Source: Simmondsia chinensis (taxonomy: Eukaryota; Streptophyta; Magnoliopsida; Caryophyllales; Simmondsiaceae). Taken from it: 64,000 nt of DNA. The translations under genes and the position numbers were made by a program. The stretch covers positions 8,921,355 to 8,985,354 of the forward strand of contig JAGTTD010000005.1 in NCBI GenBank assembly GCA_018398585.1, read 5' to 3'. Each line of letters opens with the position of its first letter. Position 1 is the stretch's first letter. Positions 12,401 through 22,276 of this stretch are shown piece after piece. The notes under the pieces were generated by a model that had not been told where the DNA came from, ran no database searches, and saw only the letters and a list, made by a program, of their open reading frames with translations.

Positions 12401-12462
12401 TTGGGCCTGGCCCGGGTCACGAGCTGGGCCGGGCCCCAAATGGGCTCCGTTGGCCACCTCTC
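9409..12462 (-). mobile_element. hAT transposon with perfect 8-bp target duplication
   Basis: Both ends are flanked by CCTAGAAA (9401-9408 and 12463-12470), a perfect 8-bp duplication, the size made by hAT transposases. The ends are imperfect inverted repeats: TAGAGTTGGCCAC on the left and GAGAGGTGGCCAA on the right read inward, each followed by GGCCCGG-rich subterminal DNA. A near-duplicated subterminal block (GGAGGAGNGNNAGCAATGGC) occurs at about 12272 and 12362. It encodes a broken transposase on the minus strand. A 455-bp relative of its left end sits at 47102-47556. Confidence 0.9.
9745..11965 (-). pseudogene. hAT transposase with BED zinc finger, disabled
   Basis: In order on the minus strand: a Ser-rich start near 11965 (MAHNSSSSSGAGRASS) ended by a stop near 11854; a long open frame at 11726-10638 with a BED finger (VWNHF, CKLC, H-x4-H as RHILRCH) and the hAT catalytic region (LTSDTWKS, SITFDNATSN, CFHLRCICHILHL); a stop after TLNNV; a degenerate middle (KFAKYYSELP, ATILDPRCKR); and a C-terminal dimerisation part (FGILSFYNGG, FSLGGRLLGTKRA, WLLAEAREH) near 9870-10050. 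Several stops and frame changes mean no functional protein. The role of the family is cut-and-paste transposition in the nucleus. Confidence 0.88.
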
Positions 12463-12661
12463 CCTAGAAAGAAAATAAAAAGAGGGAAAGAAGAATGCGA
12501 CCAATCGTTAAACTAAGTTAAATTTACGAGAAAAGGGACTCAATAGTAAAGATTTATGGCCCCTAACACCCATACCCTCTTATCTGGTTGGGAAGATGTT
12601 TGAATTTGGCCTAAAATATCGCTTAACTAGGTAATTTGGGGTTTTCTCTAATATTTAGATT
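12463..12661. other. hAT target duplication and short spacer
   Basis: Begins with the right copy of the hAT target duplication (12463-12470). The rest is AT-rich spacer with no gene. Confidence 0.5.
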
Positions 12662-13240
12662 TCTATGCAGATGCGGTTTCCATGAAACAAAAACCATTGC
12701 GTAGGAAAGCAAAATCACTTACTGGAGCATCATGGACAGGGGAAAGACAATATAATAAGGGTAGCAATTGATCTGAAAAGGAAAAATCCCAAGCCTAAGT
12801 ATCCTCCCAAAAATGAATTCGACTATCATTGCCAATTTTAAGGCGAATGTTTGGGTGGAAGAAGTCGTACAACTGCAATATAAATTTCTATTTGCAAGGA
12901 GCTTGCTATGTATTTGCAAATCCAACATTCCACCTGTTTTCTTGAAGGCCACACCTACTCTCCATGTCCCAAAGGGAGCCAGGTTCATTATGAAATCGTC
13001 ATAAACATTTACTAAAAAGGGAAATGTTCTGGATACCAAATTAACGATTTCCAAACTCATTTCATCATGTGGCCTACATACCTTATCCCACTTGACCAAA
13101 TGGTCATGATATTCCTCATCCACCTCTGACCACAGATAGTTTCTAATTTTTTTGATAATCAGCCACAGAGTCGCGGTATAAAATAAGCAACTCGACCAGG
13201 TGAGTCCTGAGTCAACCCGTAATAGAGCGGGGACCAAAAA
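12662..13240 (-). pseudogene. LINE ORF2 C-terminal fragment
   Basis: The minus-strand frame contains KIRNYLWSEVDEEYHDHLVKWDKVCRPHDE, split by divergence: the RNFLWSG...HLVNWDxVC pattern that follows the reverse transcriptase in plant LINE ORF2. After a frameshift it continues with WEDTQAWDF, SDQLLPLLYCLSP and DFAFLRNGF, wording of the C-terminal region. The endonuclease and reverse transcriptase core are absent. Confidence 0.7.
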
Positions 13241-13648
13241 GAAACCAAAAAAACAGGAAGACCAGCAAAAACAGGCAAAACACGACTCTCATATATGACT
13301 AGGCAAGATATCAAAAATATGACCGACTGAAAGACTGGAAAATGGGACAAACGATGCGCTAAGTCTCCTGAAGTAAGACACTCAGTGAAAGTGGATCAAA
13401 GCCATCAAAGTCCAGACCTAGTCTTTTTTCCATCTCCAGTGTGCGCTCCGCGGCAAGAATCCTGCCAGCATCTTCAATATTGTTGCTCTTTTTGGTCCTT
13501 TTTCCTTCCTTCCTTTCACCTCTTCTTCTTCTACCAATATTTGCAGGCTCAGGTACCTCCTCTCACTACTACCTAGTGACATGTCTTTAAGAAACTCTTG
13601 GAGGTCTCACGTTTTTTCCTGCGCTTTAGTGAGGCCAATGTTTTGGTC
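13241..13648. other. Unassigned stretch between LINE pieces
   Basis: No conserved domain. Only short open frames without recognisable motifs. It lies where most of ORF2 should be and marks an internal deletion or rearrangement of the LINE. Confidence 0.4.
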
Positions 13649-15240
13649 TTAATGCCTGGATTCCAATTTTCTCCTTCTCTCCCCACCCTTGCAAGGCTGT
13701 TCCATATGCTTCTTCGGAGTCTTTTTCAAGGAATTTCCATCATTATACGAGTGGCTTTCTAAAATAGTAGGCTCGAAACCCGGTGAAAATTTAGGTCCGG
13801 AGGACACCAACTCAGTGTCACTCACATCTTTTGTACCTCGGTTATCTTGTAGCAAAACCTGATCCTGAGATCCAAACGAATCGACTTCACTATCCACTAC
13901 CCATGGCAAGAGAAGTGGAGGATTCCTGTTGGCACCAATTCTCGGAGTGGGTGCTCGTGGTGGTTGAAAAGCAAGCTGAGTTGGAGGATGAAAGATAGCA
14001 GCCCATTGGGTTTGTAGATCAGAAGGCCATCTACCAATAAGATGACCATCAAGATGTAAAGCAATACGGCCCATACTTCTCTCATCAATCCTGACATCAA
14101 TACCTTGGAAGCTAGAGCATGTTTGCTAGGAACCCTCCTGCACAGGATGTACATCAAGAGGAAAAGGTCTCAAAGTGGTGCAGGCTAAGTTGCTCTCCCC
14201 TAGTGGAAGAGATCGAGTTTGTTCCCTATTTATTCTGGTAGAAGCAGCAAAAGCAACAACTTCGGGCTAGTAGCTGGGGACTAGTTCAGAATTGCCTTCC
14301 TTCACGAAAACCATTCTAGCTTCCCCATTGTACTTTACTTGAACCACCTCTAGAATAACTGAGAGGGAGCATGTGTCGATGAGAACCCTAGCCACATCCA
14401 CACATCTCATGGAAGATGTTCTGGCATTAATTCGAATGAACTTGCCCCATATTTTGGCAAAATCAGCAAAGCACTTTTTCGACCAGCATTGTAAAGGCAG
14501 ACCATGAATTTCAATCCACACTCCTTTATGTAGCATTCCAAGGGTTTGTCTAGAGTATCTATTCACCCTCTTGAATTTCTGAAGTAGCAAATGTTTCCGA
14601 GGCCCGAGGTAGGATTCTAAAGAATTTGCAGAGTCATAGGTCAGGATGAAGGTATCCAAACTCACCCCTCTAATGACCAGATCAAAGAGGTTATTCTCCG
14701 TAGGAAATCTGAGGACATTATCAAGCGAGTCATCCTCATAAGAGTGAGCAATTAACAATCTGCTCCGCCAGGCCTCCACACGATTGTTTGAAATAGCCTC
14801 CATGGTCTTAAGATTAATCTGCCCCATATCCACCCTAATCTGAGGCCTTGGAGTCATGTCATCAGGAGCATGGTAGGTACCAGTAGCTTCAAAACTTCCC
14901 TTGCCATTAGAGCGGTGAGTTTGCGTATGAGCCTGGCTCCAGTGAGAATTGTAGTGATACCCTCTGTTATGATTAGCCCATTCAACCCTGAGTTTGTAGC
15001 CAGCAACCCAGCAACCATTCATGCTCGAAATTGCCCAGAAAGCCTCACTCCGGAGATGAAACCTGACAAAGCCATAAGCAAATCTCGAGTTGACCCTTCT
15101 GTTTGGGGGACAAAAGCATCATAAATTGACCTAAACTTCTGAAAAATAGCTTTGAGCCATGAATTAGAAGTTCCCATTGGAAGACTATCAACGAAAACAG
15201 ACAGCCTCTTAAGGAGATGACATCTGTCTGTGGAATCTGG
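13649..15240 (-). pseudogene. LINE ORF1 with RRM and DUF4283-like region
   Basis: From 15240 leftward the minus strand encodes an RRM: LSVFVDSLP (RNP2-like), AIFQKFRSIYDAFVP, then after a 1-base frameshift RFAYGFVRF (RNP1, about 15062-15085) and AISSMNGCWVAGYKLRVEWA. The open frame at 15022-14267 then carries a DUF4283-like block (LLIAHSYEDDSL, GVWIEIHGLPLQCW, KIWGKFIRIN, CVDVARVLIDT). A Pro-rich tail follows to 13649, after frameshifts and stops. RRM-bearing ORF1 proteins are known from plant LINEs such as the BNR family described in beet. In life ORF1 would bind LINE RNA. This copy is dead. Confidence 0.8.
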
Positions 15241-15244
15241 TCAA

Positions 15245-16025
15245 GAGCTAGTTAGAAGAAGTGGTGGAGATTTGGTGGAGATGGTGGTGGAATCTGGTGG
15301 TGGAGATGGAGAATGGTGGTGGAGATCTAGTTAAACGAAGGGTTGGTGGTGGAGATTTGGTTGGTGTAGATCTGGTGGTGGTGGAGTCTGGTGGTGGAGA
15401 TGGGGGTAAGCTAGTGGTGGAGATCTGGTGGAGGTCTAGATGGACGATGGTGGGTTGGTCATAGTAGAGAGAAGGGGTAAGCTCGTGGTGGAGATCTGGT
15501 GGAGATGGTGGTGGAATCTGGTGGTGGATATGGAGGATGGTGGGGATCTGGTGGAGATCGGAAGGTGGAATTTGATGGTGGGTGGTCGGTCATGGGTCGT
15601 GGTGGAGAGAAAGGGGTAAGCTTGTGGTGGAGATCTGGTGGAGATGATGGTGGAATCTAGTGGTGGAGATGGAGGATGGTGGGGATCTGGTGAAGATCTG
15701 GTGGTCGGTGGTGAAGATCTAGTGGCGAAATGGGTGGTGCGTGGTGTGTCATGGTGGAGACGAAGGGGTAATCTCGTGGTGGAAATCTGGTGGAGATGGT
15801 GGTGCAATCTAGTGGTGGAGATGGAGGATGGTGGGGATCAGGTGGAGATCTAGTGGTGGGTGGTGGGTGGTGGAGATCTAGTGGTGGGTCGTGGTGGAGA
15901 AGAAGGGGTAATCTCGTGGTGGAGATGGTGGTGGTTGGTGGTGGGAGATGGAGGATGGTGGGGGCCTGTTGGAGATCTCGTGGTGGAATCAGTGGTGGGT
16001 GGTGGAGCAGTGCAATACTCTCAAT
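15245..16025. repeat. GGTGGAGAT-type satellite with about 145-bp higher-order period
   Basis: Made almost entirely of GGTGGAGAT, GGTGGTGG and GGAATCTGG words on the plus strand. A landmark AAGGGGTAANCTCGTGG recurs at 15472, 15611, 15763 and 15903, giving periods of 139, 152 and 140 bp. The plus strand is strikingly poor in C. Long open frames on both strands are by-products of the repeat and are not called as genes. Confidence 0.9.
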
Positions 16026-16059
16026 GTGTCTCAACAACCATCTTAAATCAAGATAGGTA

Positions 16060-16330
16060 GTAGATCGAAATACTAGAAAGGTAGAACTGAAGAAGGGTAA
16101 GACGACCTCCCATAGAGAAGAAAGCGCACATACACTTGTCCAACATTTTAGGAATCTAATTACAGGCTCCCAAAACTCGGATGATTGAGGATTGCCTCCT
16201 AAAGGAACACCTAAGTACCTGAAAGACAAATTTTATACAACATAGTTTGCCAGGGCATGATACTGCCGCTTAATGGCACTCGAGTTTCCTGAAGAATTTT
16301 TCAAAAGCTGAAAATTCTCTGCTTTTAAAT
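16060..16330 (-). pseudogene. LINE reverse transcriptase fragment
   Basis: The minus strand reads ENFQLLKNSSG, then LSFRYLGVPLGG and SSEFWEPVIR. This is the KYLGVPLGG block that follows the reverse transcriptase palm in plant LINE ORF2. It breaks down into frameshifted CALSSLWEVVLPF text and joins the satellite at about 16030. Because it lies 5' of the ORF1 fragment on the same strand, it belongs to a different insertion or to a rearranged copy. Confidence 0.75.
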
Positions 16331-17160
16331 AGCTGCCAAGCTTGCCTCTTTAAAAATTGAAACATCCCAATTATCCCTAAATATTTGAGTACTTTTAAAT
16401 GAGTCACATAATGGGCCGGGTGTCATGTTGGGTAATGTATTAAGTATCAAATCGGGTAATGAGTAGAGTACCTAATCAAGTAACGAGTACTGAAACAACG
16501 GCCGTACTCAAGATACTTGCTAGGTAATATTTTCAATATAATTAGCCTTTAAGACCTTTGACTATTTCGATATTGTATGTCAATTTTAAGAGCATCTTCA
16601 TTTTTGATGCTGATTTTATAAAGCATACTAAACAATTTGAAAAGTACATAAGCATGTGATAACAATGTCAAAGAACTAACTTTCCTAAAATTTTGAACTT
16701 ATAGGTTAAGGCCCATGAATAGTTTTATATTCTAATATGCCCTCTTATATAAATGCCTATTGGGCTTGAAGCGTAGATATTGTACATGCCCATCTCATAT
16801 CTTGTGCTTAAATTATATTAGTATTGAAAGTGGGGGCTGTCAGGATTCGAACTCGTAACCTCTTACTCAATAAGGATCTAATACCATGTCAAAGAGCCAA
16901 CTTTTTTAAAAGTTTAAGCTTATGGATAAAGGCTTAGAAATAATTTTATACTCTAATAGGCAGGATGATGTTAAAATTGTGGATTTTCATTAGTCATTAA
17001 CTTTTGAAAAATTGGTAATATGATTAATTGTGTTGGATATTTTTTTGATACATTGAGATTACAAGGAGAATATAGGTGATGTGTTTCAAACTCAACACCT
17101 TTAACTTGAGGGATGAGTAACGTTATCATTGCACCAATTTCAACAATTTAATTGTGTTTA
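16331..17160. other. AT-rich spacer with a direct repeat
   Basis: A block of about 70 bp occurs twice in the same orientation, at about 16668-16742 (TGTCAAAGAACTAAC start) and 16890-16962 (TGTCAAAGAGCCAAC start). Between them the minus strand has GAGTTCGAATCC (about 16834-16845), which resembles a pol III B box and hints at a tRNA-derived repeat. No gene is visible. Confidence 0.5.
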
Positions 17161-17165
17161 ACAAT

Positions 17166-17690
17166 TGTTGACAAAATGATACAAACAAAGCTTAAAGTTA
17201 TAGGAAAATCACTCCCACATTGGAAAAATTATGGACAATGTTTAGCCCACATCCCCCATTGGAAAAATGTTAGAATGGAAACCACACGCTCGCCGCCCCC
17301 CCACCGTGCCATGCTCGGGCGAGGATGTGGGTATTCTTTTTATTAACGCGTATATTTAATTTACGAAAAATCTGTCACCGCTGCTGTTACGGTCTCATTA
17401 CTGCAGGGATTACTGTTTTTTAGCTGTTAAAAATTGGCAATCAGTGTGCATATGACTGTTGGGATTTATGTTAATGGCTATTACTGTATTTTAATGTTAG
17501 CAATTAGAGCAGAATCCTCACAATTTCAGCATAAATACAAGGCTCCACATAGTGCATCAACGCACAAAAAAATAAAAAATAAAATCATCAACACTCTTCT
17601 CTTTCTGTCATCTTCGGTCCATCTCTCTCTCAAAATACTTGGGCAAAGTTTTTGGGCTCTCCTACCCGATGATACACACGTAATCCTAAT
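17166..17690 (+). repeat. Truncated 5' LTR
   Basis: Aligns to the first half of the 3' LTR from the TGTTG start through the (GGGCAAAG)TTTTTGGGCT block. The junction with coding sequence falls at about 17665-17695. Confidence 0.8.
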
Positions 17691-18215
17691 TAAGAGCATT
17701 GGAATGCATTAAAAAGATTGCTTAAATATTTGAAAGGAACTATGGATTGGGGACTTCACTTCGGAAAGTTTCCCACTGGTTTAGAAGGATATTGTGACAC
17801 CAATTGAGTGTCTGATAATGATGAAATTAATTCTATTAGTGGATATGTATTCACACTAGCTGGAGGTGCTTTATCCTGGAAATCTTCTAAGCAATCTTAT
17901 CTGCTACATCTACTATGGAATCTAAGTTCATTGCTCTTGAGTTTGCAGGTCATGAAGCCGAGTGGCTAAGAAGTTTATTGGGAGACGTGCCTTGTGGGGG
18001 CTTCCAGCTCCATCAATATCACTTCACTGTGACAGTTAAGCTGCAATTGTTGTGGCTAAGAACAAGGTTTATAATGGCAAGAGGAGACATATTCGTCTCA
18101 GGCATAAGATCGTGATGGATATTCTAGAAAGCGGAGTGATATCACTAGACTATGTAAAGTCTCAAAAGAATGTTGCAGATCCATTGACAAAAAGGCCTTT
18201 GTCTTAAAATAATTG
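17690..18215 (+). pseudogene. Copia RNase H fragment
   Basis: Reads [20 protein letters not shown], then [12 protein letters not shown] followed by a stop where W is usual, SISGYVFTLAGGALSWKSSKQS, a frame change, STMESKFIAL, GHEAEWLRSLLGD and, after more breaks, an ADPLTK-like end (GCAGATCCATTGACAAAA, about 18175). The order and motifs are those of Ty1/copia RNase H, which degrades the RNA strand during reverse transcription. Non-functional. Confidence 0.85.
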
Positions 18216-18840
18216 TAGAAACATCAAGAAGGATGGGATTAAAGTTTATACATGAATAAACTGTGATGTATCCAACCTGGTCTTAACAGGTTCAATGTGA
18301 AAAGTCATAGTTTCATTCGAAGAAAGCATTGTATTTTGTGTTGTCTCTCCCTATGGTGTGACATTGTGGAGACAGATCCATAGCCATATGTTTGGTGGTG
18401 TAAGCCAGGCTTGCACTTGATGGACACTGTTTGTATGTTACCAAGGGGTGAGGTTGAGCTTTAGCTCTTAATGGACCCATATTCATATGTTTAGTGGTGT
18501 GCGGAAACACACACTTAATGGGATCCACCTATATAGGTGCGGGAGTATGGCTGCTCCTATGAAGGTTTAAGGCTTGCCTTCCAGAACGCTTATGAATATC
18601 CACGACGAGCGCATGGCCGATGAAACGCACCAACTCGCAGGAGTTGCTGAGATCTGGAGTTTGGCATGTGTCGAAGTAGAAGACTATACAAGACGAAAGT
18701 CGCCTTGCAAGATATTGGTCCTAAACTTGGGTTACACTATGTGACGATTCAAGTCACGAGACATCGGAGCTGAAAAACGAAACTCCCTTTGCCCAAACTA
18801 TCTTTCTTCCTCTTCTATGCTTGTATTCTTTGTGGGGGAT

Positions 18841-19872
18841 TGTTGGAAAAATGATACAAGCATTGCTTAAAGTTATAGGAAAATCACTCCCACATTGGAA
18901 AAATTATGGACAATGTTTAGCCTACATCCCACGTTGGAAAAATGTTAGAAAGTGGTGTGGTTTACATAAACCCATCTAACCCCTCTACTTTGAATTAAGT
19001 CATGGGGAAGAGAATAGAAACCACACGCACGCCTCCCGCCTGCCGTGCCGTGCTCAAGCGAGGGAGTGGGTATTCTTTTTATTAACGGGTATATTTAATT
19101 TACGGAAAATCTGTCACCGCTGCTGTTACAGTCTCATTACTGCAGCGATTAGTATTTTTTAGCTGTTAAAACTGGCAATTAATGCATATGATTGTTGGGA
19201 CTTATGTTAATGGCTATTACTGTGTTTTAACGTCAGCAATTGGTGCAGAATCCTCACAAGTTCAGCATAAATACAAGGCTCCACATAGTGCATTAACACA
19301 CACGAAAAAAAAAAATAATCATCAACACTCTTCTCTTTCTCTCATCTTCGGTCCATCTCTCTCTTAAAATACTTGGGCAAAGATTTTGGGCTCCTACCTG
19401 ACGATTAACGAGTGCATGTTAACAGTCGGACCGTGTTAATCTTGGAGGATGGCCGCTGATACAGCTATTTGCACAGAAGCAGCGGCGAAATTGTCTTTTA
19501 GGACAGTGGTATTTCCCACGGCACGGTATCTTCGGTATTCTAATCTACCTTCCCTCTTTTTGGTATCTTTTGATTGCTGTGTTTAGATATTATTTCGCTG
19601 TAACCTCATTGAATTCGACTACTGTAATTCACTGCATTTTAAAGCAGCAGTTTACTAAAATTATTTCACTGGTTTTATAGTTTCCATTTACAGCAATTTA
19701 CAAATTTATTTTCCTGTAATTGTACAGTATTTTCCCACAATTTTACTGTTTTATAGTTGAGTACTTTTGCAGTATTTCAGCAGCATTTTTGCAGTATTTT
19801 TTACTGTATTTTTTGCAGTATTTTCGCTACAATTTTCGCTGCGATTGTATTGTTCGGATTGTTATTTCAACA
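18841..19872 (+). repeat. 3' LTR of the copia element
   Basis: Starts TGTTGGAAAAATGATACAAG right after the polypurine tract and ends TTATTTCAACA. The last third is rich in ACTGTATTTT/GCAGTATTTT words. The same LTR family appears inverted at 8496-9265. Confidence 0.9.
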
Positions 19873-19920
19873 ACAATATCCCCACTTATGTGCAGTACTG
19901 AGTAACTTGAAGGTTAAAAT

Positions 19921-20658
19921 TAGGGGTATAAATGAGCGGAGCCGGCTCGCGAGCGGCTTGATATAAAGCCCGTATAGCTCGGCTCGTCACGAGCTTGAGT
20001 TGAGCCGAGCCCGAAGCTCAAGCTCGTGAGCTCGTTAGCCTAAACGAGCCTAAATATAAAATAAGAATATAATTTAAATTTTAATTATAATAATCATAAT
20101 TTTAATTTAAATTTAAATTTTAAAATTTAATTATGATACTTTTGATATCCCTTTCTTTCTCCACTCTAACTCTGTCCCCACCGTCGGCACCCTCGCTGAC
20201 GCCACCCTAGGGCCAAGACACCCACCAATGATGCGACCAAGACGGGGCCATCCCAGCGTCAGACGCTGCACCGCCACCAACACCACTAACGCTCACACTC
20301 TAATCCTAACCCTTTCTCTCTACCCCATCCTTCGAAACCCCCCCACCACCCATCGAACCACCCCCACCTCCCGGAACACTAGCACCACCTCCACGTCCCC
20401 GTACCACCAACCTCCCCTGACCACCCCACCCTGCCAGCACACCCAACTCCCCCCCTCCCTCCCCTGCTACCCCACCGGTCTCCCCTCCCAAGCTCGAGCC
20501 AGTGGCGAGCCGAGCCTGAGCCTATGACGAGCCGAGCTCGAGCCCAAACTTTTCAAGCTTGGCGAGCTTCGATCCGAGTCTGGGCCGAGCTAAATGTTGA
20601 TGAGCCTCGAGCCTGACGAGCTTGGCATCGGCTCAGATCGGCTCATTTGTACCCCCTA
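19921..20658. mobile_element. Non-autonomous hAT element (MITE) with perfect 8-bp target duplication
   Basis: Flanked by GTTAAAAT at 19913-19920 and 20659-20666. Terminal inverted repeats TAGGGGTATAAATGAGC and TAGGGGGTACAAATGAGC. Subterminal DNA is dense in GAGCTCG/GGCTCG words. The centre (about 20170-20500) is C-rich on the plus strand, with CCACC repeats and no convincing gene; the ORFs there reflect composition. Confidence 0.88.
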
Positions 20659-20666
20659 GTTAAAAT

Positions 20667-22143
20667 ATTTGATTGCATAGATTGAACCACATGACGTTAT
20701 TGTAAAGCTATCACAATAGACATTAAAACTAACTGAAAAATTTGTATTGTATATATTGAAATTTTAAAGTTTTTCCAGGCAATTATTTTTGTTAGTATTT
20801 TATGAATGGTGTTTTTTTTGGCGCTGAATATCATATCAAACATGTTTTTTTTTTTTTTTTTTTTTTATTTTGAATGAAAACTGAGACAAAAGGGTCAAAA
20901 ATTAGAAATACTATTATCACAAACTGATTTTTGGTATCTGACAACTAAAAAAATATACTCATAAGCAATACAAAACGTGCTCGAAGTAATATATATATGA
21001 TAAAATTATTTCTAAACATCTCTTTTTTAATGCCAAAGCAATTATAGTTTAGTTTTTTTGCCCCTAGACCTCTAGGGAAGCATTAAAAAAAAAAGAATGT
21101 GTTGTACGATCCTTTCGTCACTACGTATAAAAGGGGTGATCTAATAGTTTCTTAGTCAGTGAAGATGCATTATTAGGTGCTCTATTTTCTCTATTGAGGT
21201 TAAACCTTCACCTGTACTTAGGAAATAGCTATCCATATATGAATAAGGGGTGTACGGGTTCTTAGAAAGAAGGAAGTCAAAGTGATTTCCCCACGAGTGA
21301 ATCAATAATTGGATCTACATTTGACCTTTCCTGAATTGCCCCATCTATATCCTCTTGAGCGAAAGTTTTGTTTCAAATCATTGCTCAAGCAAAAGGAATA
21401 CGTCATGCTAATATGTCTGATGCTCTGAAATTAACAAAAAAATATTCTAAAAATAAAGTTATCAGGGGAAGAAAGAAGATGGGATCCAAAAATCCACACC
21501 TACTCTTACTTATCGCTACAATAAGTCCTAAGGTATATGTTAGAGGTGCATTTGATATAAGCCAAGGCTGAGCTCCCCACATTGGAGCCTCAACTTGTTT
21601 ACATTTAGCTGTACTTGTGCTCAGCTTGAAGCTCTCCGAGGTCGGAAATCTCAAGCTCGAGCTTGACTCAGCTTGGTTGATCTCAGACTCAGTTCAACAA
21701 GTTTTGAATTAAGCTTGCGACTTTCAAGATCATTTAAACTCAATTTAGGCTTGAACTTGACTAATATAGTCTTAAACTTGGCTTGTTGGACATATTCAAG
21801 CTAATATATTATACTAAAATAAGTTCGCTTGGGCTCGTTTTAGCTTGCTTACAAGCTCAAGTTTCATTAAGCTCAAGCTCGATTTGATAAACTAAATAAG
21901 CCAACTTAACCTGCCTTGAGTTCAAAATAAACCAAACTTCTCGAACTTTATGACTATCTAGTTCATATTTCCTAGCTGACTTGGTTTATTTACAACTCTG
22001 GTTCAGCTTATTTACAGCGCTAACCTGGTGCTCTTACAGCACTTTTCATATGACCTTGGCGCACATAGCATGGCAGGAGGGAAGAGCAAAGGGCGGCAAA
22101 CCAAATCAAAATATCAGCGAACGAATTCAACACTGTAACCGTG

Positions 22144-22145
<2 letters not shown>
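20667..22145. other. Unassigned stretch
   Basis: Contains a T tract (about 20843-20868), a 67-codon ORF at 21368-21571 without a known domain, and at about 21560-21960 a decayed block rich in GAGCTTGA/CTCAAGCTC words like the subterminal DNA of the hAT MITE. No gene can be supported. Confidence 0.4.

Positions 22146-22181
<36 letters not shown>
22146..22181. repeat. (CT)n microsatellite
   Basis: An almost pure CT tract, placed where a plant 5' leader would lie if the ATG at 22224 is a real start. Confidence 0.9.
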
Positions 22182-22184
<3 letters not shown>

Positions 22185-22223
22185 GTCCCCAGTGAAGAAC
22201 ATTGATGGCGATATGCTGAAGGA

Positions 22224-22276
22224 ATGGAATCGCAGTACAGTTCTTCGTCGCAGCACCGCAAATCAGTTAAGTCTAG
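22224..22276 (+). other. Possible first coding exon of an unidentified gene
   Basis: An ATG follows a CT-rich leader and opens MESQYSSSSQHRKSVKS, then meets a donor-like AG|GTATAA at 22276/22277. The Ser-rich opening looks like a real plant N-terminus, but no acceptor or downstream exon with a recognisable domain was found in the next 3 kb, so it may be a gene relic or chance. A weak candidate next exon with ATGGATATCAACAAAAAGCG and a GTATGC donor lies at about 23078-23097. Confidence 0.2.

Larger units (their letters stand above)
17166..19872 (+). mobile_element. Internally deleted copia retrotransposon with perfect 5-bp target duplication
   Basis: Termini are TGTTG and CAACA, flanked by ACAAT at 17161-17165 and 19873-19877. 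The complete 3' LTR is 18841-19872 (1032 bp), preceded by a polypurine tract (GTGGGGGAT, 18832-18840). The 5' LTR survives only as its first ~520 bp (17166-about 17690) and is joined directly to the RNase H end of pol. The rest of the LTR, primer site, gag, protease, integrase and reverse transcriptase are lost. Relative to the 3' LTR the 5' LTR also lacks about 70 bp (18951-19020 region) between short GTTAGAA/ATAGAA repeats. Confidence 0.9.

Noticed and set aside
15436..16229. Long His/Pro-rich open frames over the GGTGG satellite
   Set aside because: They follow from the repeat unit in several frames on both strands; only the LINE-derived N-terminal part (16060-16229) has homology-like wording.
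20228..20527. Thr/Pro-rich and Gly-rich frames at 20.2-20.5 kb
   Set aside because: Both strands are open because of CCACC composition inside a hAT MITE; no start context or domain.
21060..21400. Possible organelle-derived segment
   Set aside because: The less AT-skewed text looked organelle-like, but I could not match it to any plastid or mitochondrial gene with confidence.
22020..22256. Frames with poly-(Arg-Glu) or poly-(Ser-Leu) runs
   Set aside because: Translations of the (CT)n microsatellite.
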